DNA from: CANIGN01 sp964538275
GTDB lineage: Bacteria; Bdellovibrionota; UBA2428
Assembly: GCA_964538275.1 (NCBI GenBank)
Contig: CAZIFW010000059.1
Span: 1 to 15,218 of the forward strand
Direction of reading: 5' to 3'
Length of the DNA stretch: 15,218 nt
Every line of letters starts with the position of its first letter. The stretch's first letter is position 1. Below are positions 6,485 to 13,325 of the stretch, piece by piece. The notes beneath the pieces are model-generated. The model was not told the origin of the DNA. It worked only from the letters and a program-made list of their open reading frames with translations, and ran no database searches. The position numbers were made by a program, and so were the translations under genes.

Positions 6485-8812
6485 ATGCAGATTAAGCCAA
6501 TGATATTTAAGAAGTTAAAGACACTCACTCTCATCTCATCTTTATTTCTTTTTTGTTTTCCCGTGTTGAGTGCCGAAACTTTTCAAAGCATTGAAGTTCA
6601 AGGTAATAACCGTATTGATCGTGCTGCGGTTATTGAAAAAATGTCCTTACGTCCGGGTCAAGCTGTTACCAGCGAAGCTGTTCGCCGCGATATTCAAAAC
6701 ATTTTCGAACTTGGTTTTTTTAAAGATGTTCAACTGTCTCTTGAAGGCCGTAAACTCATTGTAAAAGTGGTTGAGCGTCCTTATGTCGCTCGTATCGATT
6801 ACCAAGGTTCTTCAGAATTCGAAAATAAAGATCTAGTAGAAGCTTCTAAGCTTAGACCTTATCGTGTTTTAAGTTACACCGAAATTCAAGCTGCTGTGAT
6901 TGCGATTCAAAAGAAGTACGAAGACAAAGGTTATTACCTTGCTCAGGTGCGTTTTGAAGTGGTTCCCACTCGCAAAGATGGTTCTGAAGTTCAGCTCATT
7001 TTTACTATTGTTGAAAATGAGCAAGTAAAAATAAGAAAAATACACCTTCTAGGAAATAAAAAAATTACCACAGGTGAACTCAAACAAGCCATGTATACCT
7101 CTGAAGGTCACATGTTCTCGTGGGCTACGGGAGGGGGCACTTTCCGTGATGATTTCTTTGAGCGAGACGTAAGTGCGCTTGCTATGTTTTATGGTAACGA
7201 AGGTTACATTGAAGCAAAAATCACCAAGCCTCGCGTAACTTTGAGCCAAGACCGCAGATATATTGATGTCTTGGTAGATATCCAAGAAGGTAAGAAGTTC
7301 TATCTCGAAGATGTTGAGTTTAAAGGCGACATTATTTTTAGCGAAGAAAAATTGCGTGAAGCTTTGGGCATGAAGCCTGGCGACGTATTCTCTACAGGTG
7401 TTTTGCAAGAAGGTTTGCTTAAGCTGGGAGATCTCTATGGGGATGAGGGTTATGCCTTTGCCAACGTTATTCCTCGACCTGAAGTAAAATCTGAAGAACA
7501 AAAAGTTGCTCTTGTTATTGATATTCAAAAAGGTGAAAAAATTTACTGGGGCGAAATTAAAGTTACCGGTAACACCAAGACTCACGACAAAGTTATTCGT
7601 CGTGAGTTGAAATTTGTAGAGGGCGAGCTTACACACGCCACTCGACGTAAGAAAAGTTTATCTAATTTGCAGCGTCTCGGATTTTTTGATGAAGACATTA
7701 AATTCTTAACTACAACTCGCAAAGATCAATCAACCGTGATGGATCTTGAAATTCGCGTAAAAGAAAAACCAACAGGAACACTTAACCTTCAAGCGGGATA
7801 CGGGAACGATGCGGGCTTTAGTTTTCAAGCAGGTGTGACTCAAAGTAACTTATTTGGTCGCGGCCAAGATGTGAGTTTACAAGCTTCTTGGGCATCCTCT
7901 AACGCCATGAACATTGATGTGGGTTTTACAGACCCTAAGATCTTTGATTCTGACTGGCTCTTTGGAACAAATTTTTATTGGTCTCGTAGACGTGTAGGTC
8001 CTCAGACGGATCAAGATTATACTTACTTCCAAGACTCCAAGGGAGTTGGTTTCCGATTGGGTCAGGAAATTGCTGAGCATTGGCTCTTAGCGGGTCGTTA
8101 CCGTTTATCCAATACTCAGTTGCGCGATCCTATTAACCCAGAAATTTTCTCCCGCCCTGAAGATCAAGACACTCTCATCAGTTCTGTGGGAATGGACTTA
8201 ACATACGATACTCGTAACAATCGCTTAGATCCTTCAAAAGGAGTTTATCTTTATGGTGGAGTTGAGGCGGCAGGTTTGGGTGGGCGTGTTTTCCAACAAT
8301 TCGAAGCCTCTGCGCGTTTCTATCAGCGTGTAGTATGGAAACTTGTATATCGAACACGTCTTGAAGTGGGTTACATTGCTAACTTTATGGATCAGGGCAA
8401 TATCCCAGATTCTGAACGATACATATTAGGTGGAGTGTCCTCTCTGCGTGGATATGACGGTGGTTCTATTGGAACAGTTAAAAACTTAGGCGGAACTCGC
8501 AGCGGTTCAAACCCTGCAATTGAGCCTTACGTAATTGGTGGTACTCATAAAATTGTTTGGAACCAAGAACTTGAATTCCCTCTCATTCCAGAAGCCAACA
8601 TTCGTGCAGTGGCTTTCTTTGATGTAGGTAATGCATGGGCGGGTGACCTCGCAGGAAAATCTCCAGCGCTACTTTCTAACTACGGTTGGGGTATTCGTTG
8701 GTATTCACCCATGGGACCACTCCGTTTCGAATGGGGCTTCCCACTTGCTGACACAGACTTTAACTCCAAAGGTGAAAGTGTATTCCAGTTCATGATCGCT
8801 CCTACGTTCTAA
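6485..8812 (+). CDS. bamA: BamA, outer-membrane beta-barrel assembly protein
   Basis: Omp85-family core of the BAM complex, which folds and inserts beta-barrel proteins into the outer membrane. It has 775 residues, similar to E. coli BamA. A signal peptide ends near FPVLSA-ET (residue 30). Five POTRA domains follow at about 31-99, 100-179, 180-269, 270-350 and 351-429; the first is typical (IEVQGNNRI, FELGFFKDV). The 16-strand barrel fills about 430-775. The lid-lock loop motif is LRGY at 654-657 (VRGF/Y in most relatives), and the protein ends in a beta-signal, FQFMIAPTF, with terminal phenylalanine. ATG at 6485 is two bases after the lolD stop; a second ATG at 6500 (MIFKK) would give an equally good signal peptide. 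It is probably co-transcribed with lolC and lolD. Confidence 0.97.
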   Translation: MQIKPMIFKKLKTLTLISSLFLFCFPVLSAETFQSIEVQGNNRIDRAAVIEKMSLRPGQAVTSEAVRRDIQNIFELGFFKDVQLSLEGRKLIVKVVERPYVARIDYQGSSEFENKDLVEASKLRPYRVLSYTEIQAAVIAIQKKYEDKGYYLAQVRFEVVPTRKDGSEVQLIFTIVENEQVKIRKIHLLGNKKITTGELKQAMYTSEGHMFSWATGGGTFRDDFFERDVSALAMFYGNEGYIEAKITKPRVTLSQDRRYIDVLVDIQEGKKFYLEDVEFKGDIIFSEEKLREALGMKPGDVFSTGVLQEGLLKLGDLYGDEGYAFANVIPRPEVKSEEQKVALVIDIQKGEKIYWGEIKVTGNTKTHDKVIRRELKFVEGELTHATRRKKSLSNLQRLGFFDEDIKFLTTTRKDQSTVMDLEIRVKEKPTGTLNLQAGYGNDAGFSFQAGVTQSNLFGRGQDVSLQASWASSNAMNIDVGFTDPKIFDSDWLFGTNFYWSRRRVGPQTDQDYTYFQDSKGVGFRLGQEIAEHWLLAGRYRLSNTQLRDPINPEIFSRPEDQDTLISSVGMDLTYDTRNNRLDPSKGVYLYGGVEAAGLGGRVFQQFEASARFYQRVVWKLVYRTRLEVGYIANFMDQGNIPDSERYILGGVSSLRGYDGGSIGTVKNLGGTRSGSNPAIEPYVIGGTHKIVWNQELEFPLIPEANIRAVAFFDVGNAWAGDLAGKSPALLSNYGWGIRWYSPMGPLRFEWGFPLADTDFNSKGESVFQFMIAPTF

Positions 8813-8872
8813 GTTAGAAAAATTTTAACTTGTATCGTTTTAGGCAATATCAAAGGCTGATAAATTAAAGCG

Positions 8873-9757
8873 GTGAGTCCTTGGATCAATTATCATCACC
8901 TATTTTATTTTAAAGTTATTGCAGAGGAAGGCTCGGTTTCTAAAGCCGCGCTCAAGCTCAGATTAGGGCAGCCCACTTTATCTGCACAACTGAAGCAATT
9001 TGAGGAAACTCTTGGTGTGCAACTTTTTGAGCGCAGTCACAAAAAACTTATACTCACTGAACAAGGAAAAGTTGCATTAGATTATTCAAAAAATATTTTT
9101 CGTATAGGTTCGGAAATGTATGAAGTACTTCAAGACCGTCATAAGTCTTTGAAGCCTCATCTTCATGTAGGTGCACTTGATAGTGTACCTAAGCAAATTA
9201 TTCTTCAGCTTGTAAAAAAAGCATATAAGATATCTCCCTGTCAGATCACTCTCTCAGAAGGAAAGTCAGACGAGTTGCTGAGAGAATTAGCCGCTCATCG
9301 AGTTGACTTGTTGCTTACAAACTTTTTACCCACTGGAGTAGACGCGCGAGGTTTATTTCCCAAGTCGATAACTAAAAAGAACGTTGCTTTTTATGGAGCT
9401 CCTAAGTTTAAACATTTAAGAAAAGGCTTTCCTAAGTCTGTGTCAGGCGAAGCTATGATATTGCCAAGTTACGACAGTAGATTAAGACAAGATCTTGATC
9501 ACTGGGCAAAGCTTCAAAAGATTGAGCTCAACGTGATTGCAGAAAGCCAAGACATAGCTATAAAAAAACTTATGGCTACCGAAGGGCTGGGAATTATCCC
9601 CAGCGCTACACACACCGTTACTGGGCAAGTTCTGCGTGGCGAGCTTATTGAAATAGGACAACTTCAAGGTGTCCATGAGGAATTACTTTTGGTAACGGCT
9701 CAACGTAAAATTCAAAATCCCATTGCTGCCAAGTTAATGGAGCAATTTTCAGTATAG
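8873..9757 (+). CDS. LysR-type transcriptional regulator, NhaR-like
   Basis: A DNA-binding regulator of 294 residues, the normal LysR length. The N-terminal winged helix (about 6-64) contains SVSKAALKLRLGQPTLSAQL and LGVQLFERSHKKLILTEQG, and begins INYHHLFYFKVIAEEGSV, very close in wording to the start of the sodium/proton antiporter regulator NhaR. The C-terminal effector-binding domain spans about 92-290 and includes the hinge-typical EGLGIIPS. The start is GTG with a weak binding site. The true ligand is unknown; NhaR itself responds to sodium, and a sodium-coupled permease homologue lies 3 kb downstream, but no sequence evidence links the two. The gene begins the block that separates bamA from skp. 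Confidence 0.88.
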   Translation: MSPWINYHHLFYFKVIAEEGSVSKAALKLRLGQPTLSAQLKQFEETLGVQLFERSHKKLILTEQGKVALDYSKNIFRIGSEMYEVLQDRHKSLKPHLHVGALDSVPKQIILQLVKKAYKISPCQITLSEGKSDELLRELAAHRVDLLLTNFLPTGVDARGLFPKSITKKNVAFYGAPKFKHLRKGFPKSVSGEAMILPSYDSRLRQDLDHWAKLQKIELNVIAESQDIAIKKLMATEGLGIIPSATHTVTGQVLRGELIEIGQLQGVHEELLLVTAQRKIQNPIAAKLMEQFSV

Positions 9758-9777
9758 TTTTAAGCGATACTTTATAT

Positions 9778-9799
9778 ATTGTTTATCTATTTTAACAAT
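9778..9799. promoter_or_regulatory. Inverted repeat ATTGTT-N10-AACAAT, possible operator
   Basis: A perfect 6-base inverted repeat with a 10-base AT-rich spacer. It has the T-N11-A geometry often seen in LysR-type binding sites, and its right arm overlaps the possible -35 element of the next operon. It sits just downstream of the lysR gene. Control of the baeRF operon by this regulator would fit, but AT-rich sequence produces such repeats by chance. Confidence 0.3.
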
Positions 9800-9819
9800 C
9801 CATAAAATGTCCGTATGTT
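9792..9819 (+). promoter_or_regulatory. Possible promoter of the baeRF-TM-hpf operon
   Basis: TTAACA (9792-9797, five of six -35 consensus positions) and TATGTT (9814-9819, four of six -10 positions) are 16 bases apart, 18 bases before the ATG at 9838. An alternative pair, TTGTTT (9779-9784) and TAAAAT (9803-9808), has an 18-base spacer. The 80-base gap after lysR and the strong AGGGAG binding site at 9827-9832 suggest an independent transcript starts here. Confidence 0.35.
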
Positions 9820-9837
9820 GATTCATAGGGAGATTAT

Positions 9838-10962
9838 ATGATTGTAGAAAAAAGAAATGCTCTTAAGCCGCTCATAGAGTCGTCGCGAGGCGTTCATCTA
9901 TCTGCATACATTATTAACAATGGAGATCTGAATGATCTAAAGAGTCAGATTAAGGATGTAATTCAAAAGGCTGAAAAGGAACTTTTGCCTGCAATGTCTA
10001 TGCAAAAGATGCAGCTCTTTTTACATCCAATTAAACTACTTTTAAAGAATGATGATCTTCTTAAAAGTTTTAAACACAACATAGGATTTTTTAGGACTCT
10101 GAATTCATTTAGAGTTTTAGCGGTTCCAGTAGCTGTAGAGAGTTTTTGCTCTATTGCTACAACTTTTCACGTAAAACCACTGTTGAAGTGGATGACGGTA
10201 GATAAAGAATTTTTATTGTTAGGAATTGAAGGGGGAGAGGCTTATCTCTATCAGGGGAGCCAATATTCTCTAAATCTTATTTCTACTTTAAAAATTACCG
10301 ACAATGAATTTACTGGTCTCGATTTGGATTTTCCTAAAACAGTTGAATCTTTTAGTGCGCTTGAATCATTATCGGAGTGGATATCAAAACACACCCGTTT
10401 GACAAAGCCTAAGTTGTTTATGATGGGAAATTTTAGGGGCTTAAGTACTTTGAAAAGAGTTTTGCCCTATCCTTCTCAAAACATTTCAATTCTAGGCGAA
10501 ACTTTTTCAAAAAATGAGTTAAAGAAAGTAGCCAAAACAATAAGACAAAATATGGAAGCGGCAGCTTTGAAGTATTTAGAAAATCTTATTGTTGAGTTCC
10601 GTGCGGCCGAAAAGAGGAATTCAGCAGGTCGAAATATTTTTCAAATCGCCAAAGCTGTTGCTGAGGGTCGAGTGAGAAAAATTATGATAGCAGATGGCAT
10701 TAAGCTTTATGGAAGATTTAATTCGAAATCGGGTAAGTTGAAAATTCATTATCGAGATGTAAATCATGAAGATGATGATGTTTTAGATGATTTAGCTCAA
10801 AGTGTGATCACTCATGGGGGAGATGTTTTTGTTGTTCCTAAGACACAAATGCCAGAAGACTGTTTGGCATGGGCTGTTTTTGATCCCGCTTTAAAAGAAA
10901 ATGATTTGAATCTTGGAATTAAGCCCACCTTACCCATAAATTATTTAGGAGTTTCACTATGA
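9838..10962 (+). CDS. Bacterial eRF1/Pelota-like protein (baeRF type, GGQ absent)
   Basis: A 374-residue protein resembling the bacterial members of the archaeo-eukaryotic release factor superfamily, the baeRF group, which is predicted to act on stalled or idle ribosomes. The N-terminal part ends with FHVKPLL (110-116), where baeRF proteins commonly carry a similar phrase. The eRF1 domain 2-like region starts FLLLGIEGGEAYLYQG (125-140). A helix-rich stretch containing NLIVEFRAAEKRN (249-261) leads into an L7Ae-like domain 3 with IAKAVAEGRVRKIMIADG (270-287), VLDDLAQSVITHGGDVFVVP (315-334) and the terminal MPEDCLAWAVF. No GGQ tripeptide is present, so classical peptidyl-tRNA hydrolysis is not expected. 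The start is supported by AGGGAG five bases upstream, and its stop overlaps the next gene (ATGA). Assignment rests on remembered family wording; a specific baeRF subfamily (3 is my guess) is uncertain. Confidence 0.72.
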   Translation: MIVEKRNALKPLIESSRGVHLSAYIINNGDLNDLKSQIKDVIQKAEKELLPAMSMQKMQLFLHPIKLLLKNDDLLKSFKHNIGFFRTLNSFRVLAVPVAVESFCSIATTFHVKPLLKWMTVDKEFLLLGIEGGEAYLYQGSQYSLNLISTLKITDNEFTGLDLDFPKTVESFSALESLSEWISKHTRLTKPKLFMMGNFRGLSTLKRVLPYPSQNISILGETFSKNELKKVAKTIRQNMEAAALKYLENLIVEFRAAEKRNSAGRNIFQIAKAVAEGRVRKIMIADGIKLYGRFNSKSGKLKIHYRDVNHEDDDVLDDLAQSVITHGGDVFVVPKTQMPEDCLAWAVFDPALKENDLNLGIKPTLPINYLGVSL

Positions 10963-11351
10963 AAAAAATATTAATTGATGAAATTTTTAGAACACTAAAG
11001 ACGAAGTCTCAGCTTCATAAAAAATTAAAATTTTTTTTAGTAATTGCCCTAGTTGCGCTTGTCTTCATTGGGTCTTTTACTCTGTATCTTGGCGTGGTGG
11101 GTGTTAGGTATCTAGCAAGTGTGGGTCAAGAGATAAATATTGCTGAACAAACCCATATTCTAAAAGATAAGGTTCAAAGTTTACCTAAATCAATTCAGCC
11201 TACTTGTCTTACTGCCGCACAAAGTATGTTGAGCTTGGAGAAGCTCACTCAAAAGCCCCTTATTGAGAATGTTCAGGAATTAAAAACTGCTTGTTTAAGT
11301 GGTGAGGAATCTAAAGAAATTAAAAAATCAAATGAAGGAGTACCGATATGA
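10959..11351 (+). CDS. Single-pass membrane protein between baeRF and hpf
   Basis: A 130-residue protein of unknown family. A strongly basic N-terminus (about 13 to 25, KTKSQLHKKLKF) precedes one long hydrophobic helix (about 25-50, FFLVIALVALVFIGSFTLYL). A hydrophilic, helix-prone C-terminal domain follows with two cysteines (C83 and C112) that could form a disulfide. The charge pattern predicts N-in, C-out topology, so the C-terminal domain would be periplasmic. Its ATG overlaps the baeRF stop, with TAGGAG seven bases upstream, and its TGA overlaps the hpf start. This tight coupling on both sides argues for a shared function with its neighbours. Confidence 0.7.
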   Translation: MKKILIDEIFRTLKTKSQLHKKLKFFLVIALVALVFIGSFTLYLGVVGVRYLASVGQEINIAEQTHILKDKVQSLPKSIQPTCLTAAQSMLSLEKLTQKPLIENVQELKTACLSGEESKEIKKSNEGVPI

Positions 11352-11722
11352 TAAAAGTAATATTTAAGAATTTAGAAAAATCGGAAATTGCACGTGAAGC
11401 CGCAATAGAAAGAATTGCTAGCGTCGTAGATAAATTTCAATCCTTAGATGACACGCAAGTTTTGATTACATTGGAGATGGAGAATTCACCTTCCCAAGCG
11501 GGTCCAGATTTATTCAAGGTCACTGTGCATATGAGTGGTGGAACCTATCATGGGCTAAGAACTGTAAAGTCTGCCTCAAGTCTTTATGTAGCATTAGCGG
11601 ATGTAGCCGAACATTTGCTGGAGGCAATGAATCGTTTCAGTGATAAAATACGCGTGAAAAATCGCAACAAATCAAGATCCTTAAATTCCAAGCTTGCAAA
11701 AATGTTGAGGACAGAATCTTAG
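11348..11722 (+). CDS. hpf: Short ribosome hibernation/stability factor (HPF/RaiA, S30AE family)
   Basis: A 124-residue protein with the S30AE fold pattern of short HPF/RaiA proteins, which bind the decoding region of the 30S subunit and keep ribosomes inactive in stress or stationary phase. The N-terminal helix (AREAAIERIASVVDKF, about 16-31) is followed by a strand VLITLEMENS, then FKVTVHMSGGTYHG, and the conserved second helix SSLYVALADVAEHLLEAMNRF. A basic tail (KNRNKSRSLNSKLAKM) would suit rRNA binding. There is no C-terminal dimerisation domain, so it is the short form. AAGGAG lies seven bases before the ATG, an ideal binding site, in addition to the ATGA overlap. It is the third gene of the baeRF operon. 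Confidence 0.85.
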   Translation: MIKVIFKNLEKSEIAREAAIERIASVVDKFQSLDDTQVLITLEMENSPSQAGPDLFKVTVHMSGGTYHGLRTVKSASSLYVALADVAEHLLEAMNRFSDKIRVKNRNKSRSLNSKLAKMLRTES

Positions 11723-11726
11723 AGTT

Positions 11727-11756
11727 TTGAAGGCTCTAAGTGAGGTCGTTTATAAA
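11727..11756 (+). promoter_or_regulatory. Possible sigma-70-type promoter for the carbonic anhydrase gene
   Basis: TTGAAG (11727-11732) and TATAAA (11751-11756) are 18 bases apart, 23 bases before the ATG at 11780. The -10 matches five of six consensus positions and the -35 four. This could give the carbonic anhydrase-like gene its own transcript separate from the hpf operon. Confidence 0.4.
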
Positions 11757-11779
11757 AAATAATAAAAAGGAGAATCTAT

Positions 11780-12364
11780 ATGATATTTAAAAAACTAACG
11801 TTATTAACTTTAACCTTAAGTACTGCATCTTATGCGAGTTCTCCTAATCGGAGTTTAGCGTCAAATTTTAGTAGCAATATTGTAAATAGAAATGTCACTG
11901 AAGCAGAAGTTGAAGCCGCACAAAAAGCTTGGGGCAATGCTCTCATTCAAATTAGCAAAGACTTTGAGGCTAAAGGTATTAGAGCTGCGACGAAAACTGC
12001 TAACAATGTTTTAGATGGTGCCTACGGGTACAATTTAGGTACAGTTCTATTTAAGCCAACTCTAACAGAAGGCGATCACACTTTTAGAACGACCCGAGAA
12101 GGTGCGCTCTCTTATTTTGTTGGGGGTAATAAAAAATTTCCCAAGGACATGGGTTTTGCATTAATGGGATGGACAGACTTTTCATTTAACAATGCAGGCG
12201 TTTATATTGATGGAGATAAAGCAATAACCATGGGCAAGGTGACTCTTAAAAATTCTAAAGGAGAGACAGTACTTGTAGATAAAACTTGGGGCTTTAAAAA
12301 AGATCAGTATGGGAAGCTTCGAATAGTGCTTCATCATTCTTCATTGCCCTATAAGCCTTCATAG
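11780..12364 (+). CDS. Secreted iota-class (COG4337-type) carbonic anhydrase homologue
   Basis: A 194-residue protein with a signal peptide (MIFKK, then LTLLTLTLSTA, cleavage near SYA-SS at residue 19), so probably periplasmic. The mature part reads as the COG4337 family, a SnoaL/CaMKII-AD-like fold often mislabelled phosphoribosyl-AMP cyclohydrolase, with VLFKPTL (89-95), GALSYFVGG (108-116), an AITMG strand (148-152) and the terminal signature HHSSLPY (185-191). Members characterised as iota carbonic anhydrases interconvert CO2 and bicarbonate without a metal. As I recall, the active-site residues there are Thr106, Tyr124 and Ser199; here T94, Y112 and S187 have exactly the same spacing. 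AAGGAG lies seven bases before the ATG. It is convergent, with a 10-base gap, to a bicarbonate permease homologue, which fits the role. Activity itself is untested. Confidence 0.78.
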   Translation: MIFKKLTLLTLTLSTASYASSPNRSLASNFSSNIVNRNVTEAEVEAAQKAWGNALIQISKDFEAKGIRAATKTANNVLDGAYGYNLGTVLFKPTLTEGDHTFRTTREGALSYFVGGNKKFPKDMGFALMGWTDFSFNNAGVYIDGDKAITMGKVTLKNSKGETVLVDKTWGFKKDQYGKLRIVLHHSSLPYKPS

Positions 12365-12374
12365 CCTGGAGTGT

Positions 12375-13325
12375 TCAGTTAAGAAAAATCTTCGCGGCTA
12401 TTTTTTCGTAAAGTGAAATTCCGACTGTTATGTTGAACGGAAAAGTAATTCCAAGAGATGTGCTCAGCGAAAGTCCAATATTTGCTTCAGGAATTGTCAT
12501 TTTGATTGCTGCTGGTGCCGCTATATAAGAGGCACTGGCAGCTAAAGTTGCGAGCACAATAGCTCCACCTTGAGAGAGGCCTGCGAATTTTGCAACATAT
12601 AATCCGAGTACTGCAGAAAAAATTGGCATTATTATCCCAAAGCAAATTAGAAAGATTCCCGTTTTTTTAAGATCTTTAACTTTTCCGCTCGTTACAATTC
12701 CCATCTCAAGCATAAAGAGTGCTAGGAAACCTTTAAATAAATCTAAAAAGAAAAAGTTCAGCTGTTTGTTAGCAGTCATTTCAGTAAACACACCAATAAC
12801 AAGACCACCCATAAGTAATATTATGCTTTTGCTAAGAAACATTTCATGAAAAAGCTTTTTGAAAGAAAAGGCTTCTTTGGACTTTCTTTTATTGCTCCAA
12901 AAGTAAATAGCCATGGCAAGTGCTATGGCTGGACCTTCCATCAAAACAAGAAGAACAGTCATGTATTCTTCAAAAGGAATATTTTTATCTTTTAGGTAAC
13001 TCGTAACAACTGCAAATGTTACAGCGCTTACGGATCCATAATGAGCTGCAATTGACACAGAATCGGCATTTGAAAAGCGACCAAGTTTTTTGAGAATCAG
13101 CCACGCAATACTAGTAATTAAAAGAGAGAGTATGATTGCAGAGGCTGCAGGCAAAACTATTTGCCCTTGGGGTGCATGATAGAGTTCTATGCCACCCTTA
13201 ATTCCTATCGAGAGGAGTAAGTAGATACTGAGCACATTGTAAAAAGAATCCGGAATTTTTAGGTCAGATTTAACAAGGCCTGCAAGCAACCCAAGAATAA
13301 AAAACAGAACAACGGGATCAAACAT
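12375..13325 (-). CDS. SbtA-family sodium-dependent bicarbonate permease homologue
   Basis: An integral inner-membrane protein of 316 residues with about ten hydrophobic helices, matching the SbtA family (Pfam Sbt_1, formerly DUF897). Start MFDPVVLFFILGLLAG is typical of the bacterial branch. Family segments include IYLLLSIGIKGGIEL (34-48), AAHYGSVSAVTFA (93-105), LFMLEMGIVTSGKVKDL (203-219) and GGAIVLATLAASASYIAAP (253-271), then IPEANIGLSLSTSLGITFPF (278-297). Cyanobacterial SbtA imports bicarbonate with sodium; in heterotrophs the substrate is mostly unproven. The cyanobacterial PII-like partner SbtB is not encoded nearby. Substituted positions against cyanobacterial SbtA (SASY for SSSD) leave the substrate open. 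No clear binding site precedes the ATG. It opposes the carbonic anhydrase gene. Confidence 0.85.
   Translation of the reverse strand: MFDPVVLFFILGLLAGLVKSDLKIPDSFYNVLSIYLLLSIGIKGGIELYHAPQGQIVLPAASAIILSLLITSIAWLILKKLGRFSNADSVSIAAHYGSVSAVTFAVVTSYLKDKNIPFEEYMTVLLVLMEGPAIALAMAIYFWSNKRKSKEAFSFKKLFHEMFLSKSIILLMGGLVIGVFTEMTANKQLNFFFLDLFKGFLALFMLEMGIVTSGKVKDLKKTGIFLICFGIIMPIFSAVLGLYVAKFAGLSQGGAIVLATLAASASYIAAPAAIKMTIPEANIGLSLSTSLGITFPFNITVGISLYEKIAAKIFLN

Noticed and set aside
7049..7636. 195-codon minus-strand frame inside bamA
   Set aside because: It lies antisense to strongly conserved POTRA-coding sequence and its translation has no family resemblance; a shadow frame.
8813..8829. AT-rich hairpin directly after bamA as a terminator
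   Set aside because: About seven pairs, mostly A-T with a wobble, and no T-run follows; not convincing.
12383..12407. GAAAAAT ... ATTTTTTC inverted repeat near the convergent ends, as a bidirectional terminator
   Set aside because: The stem is almost all A-T with an extra T in one arm, and it lies within the permease coding sequence; too weak to call.
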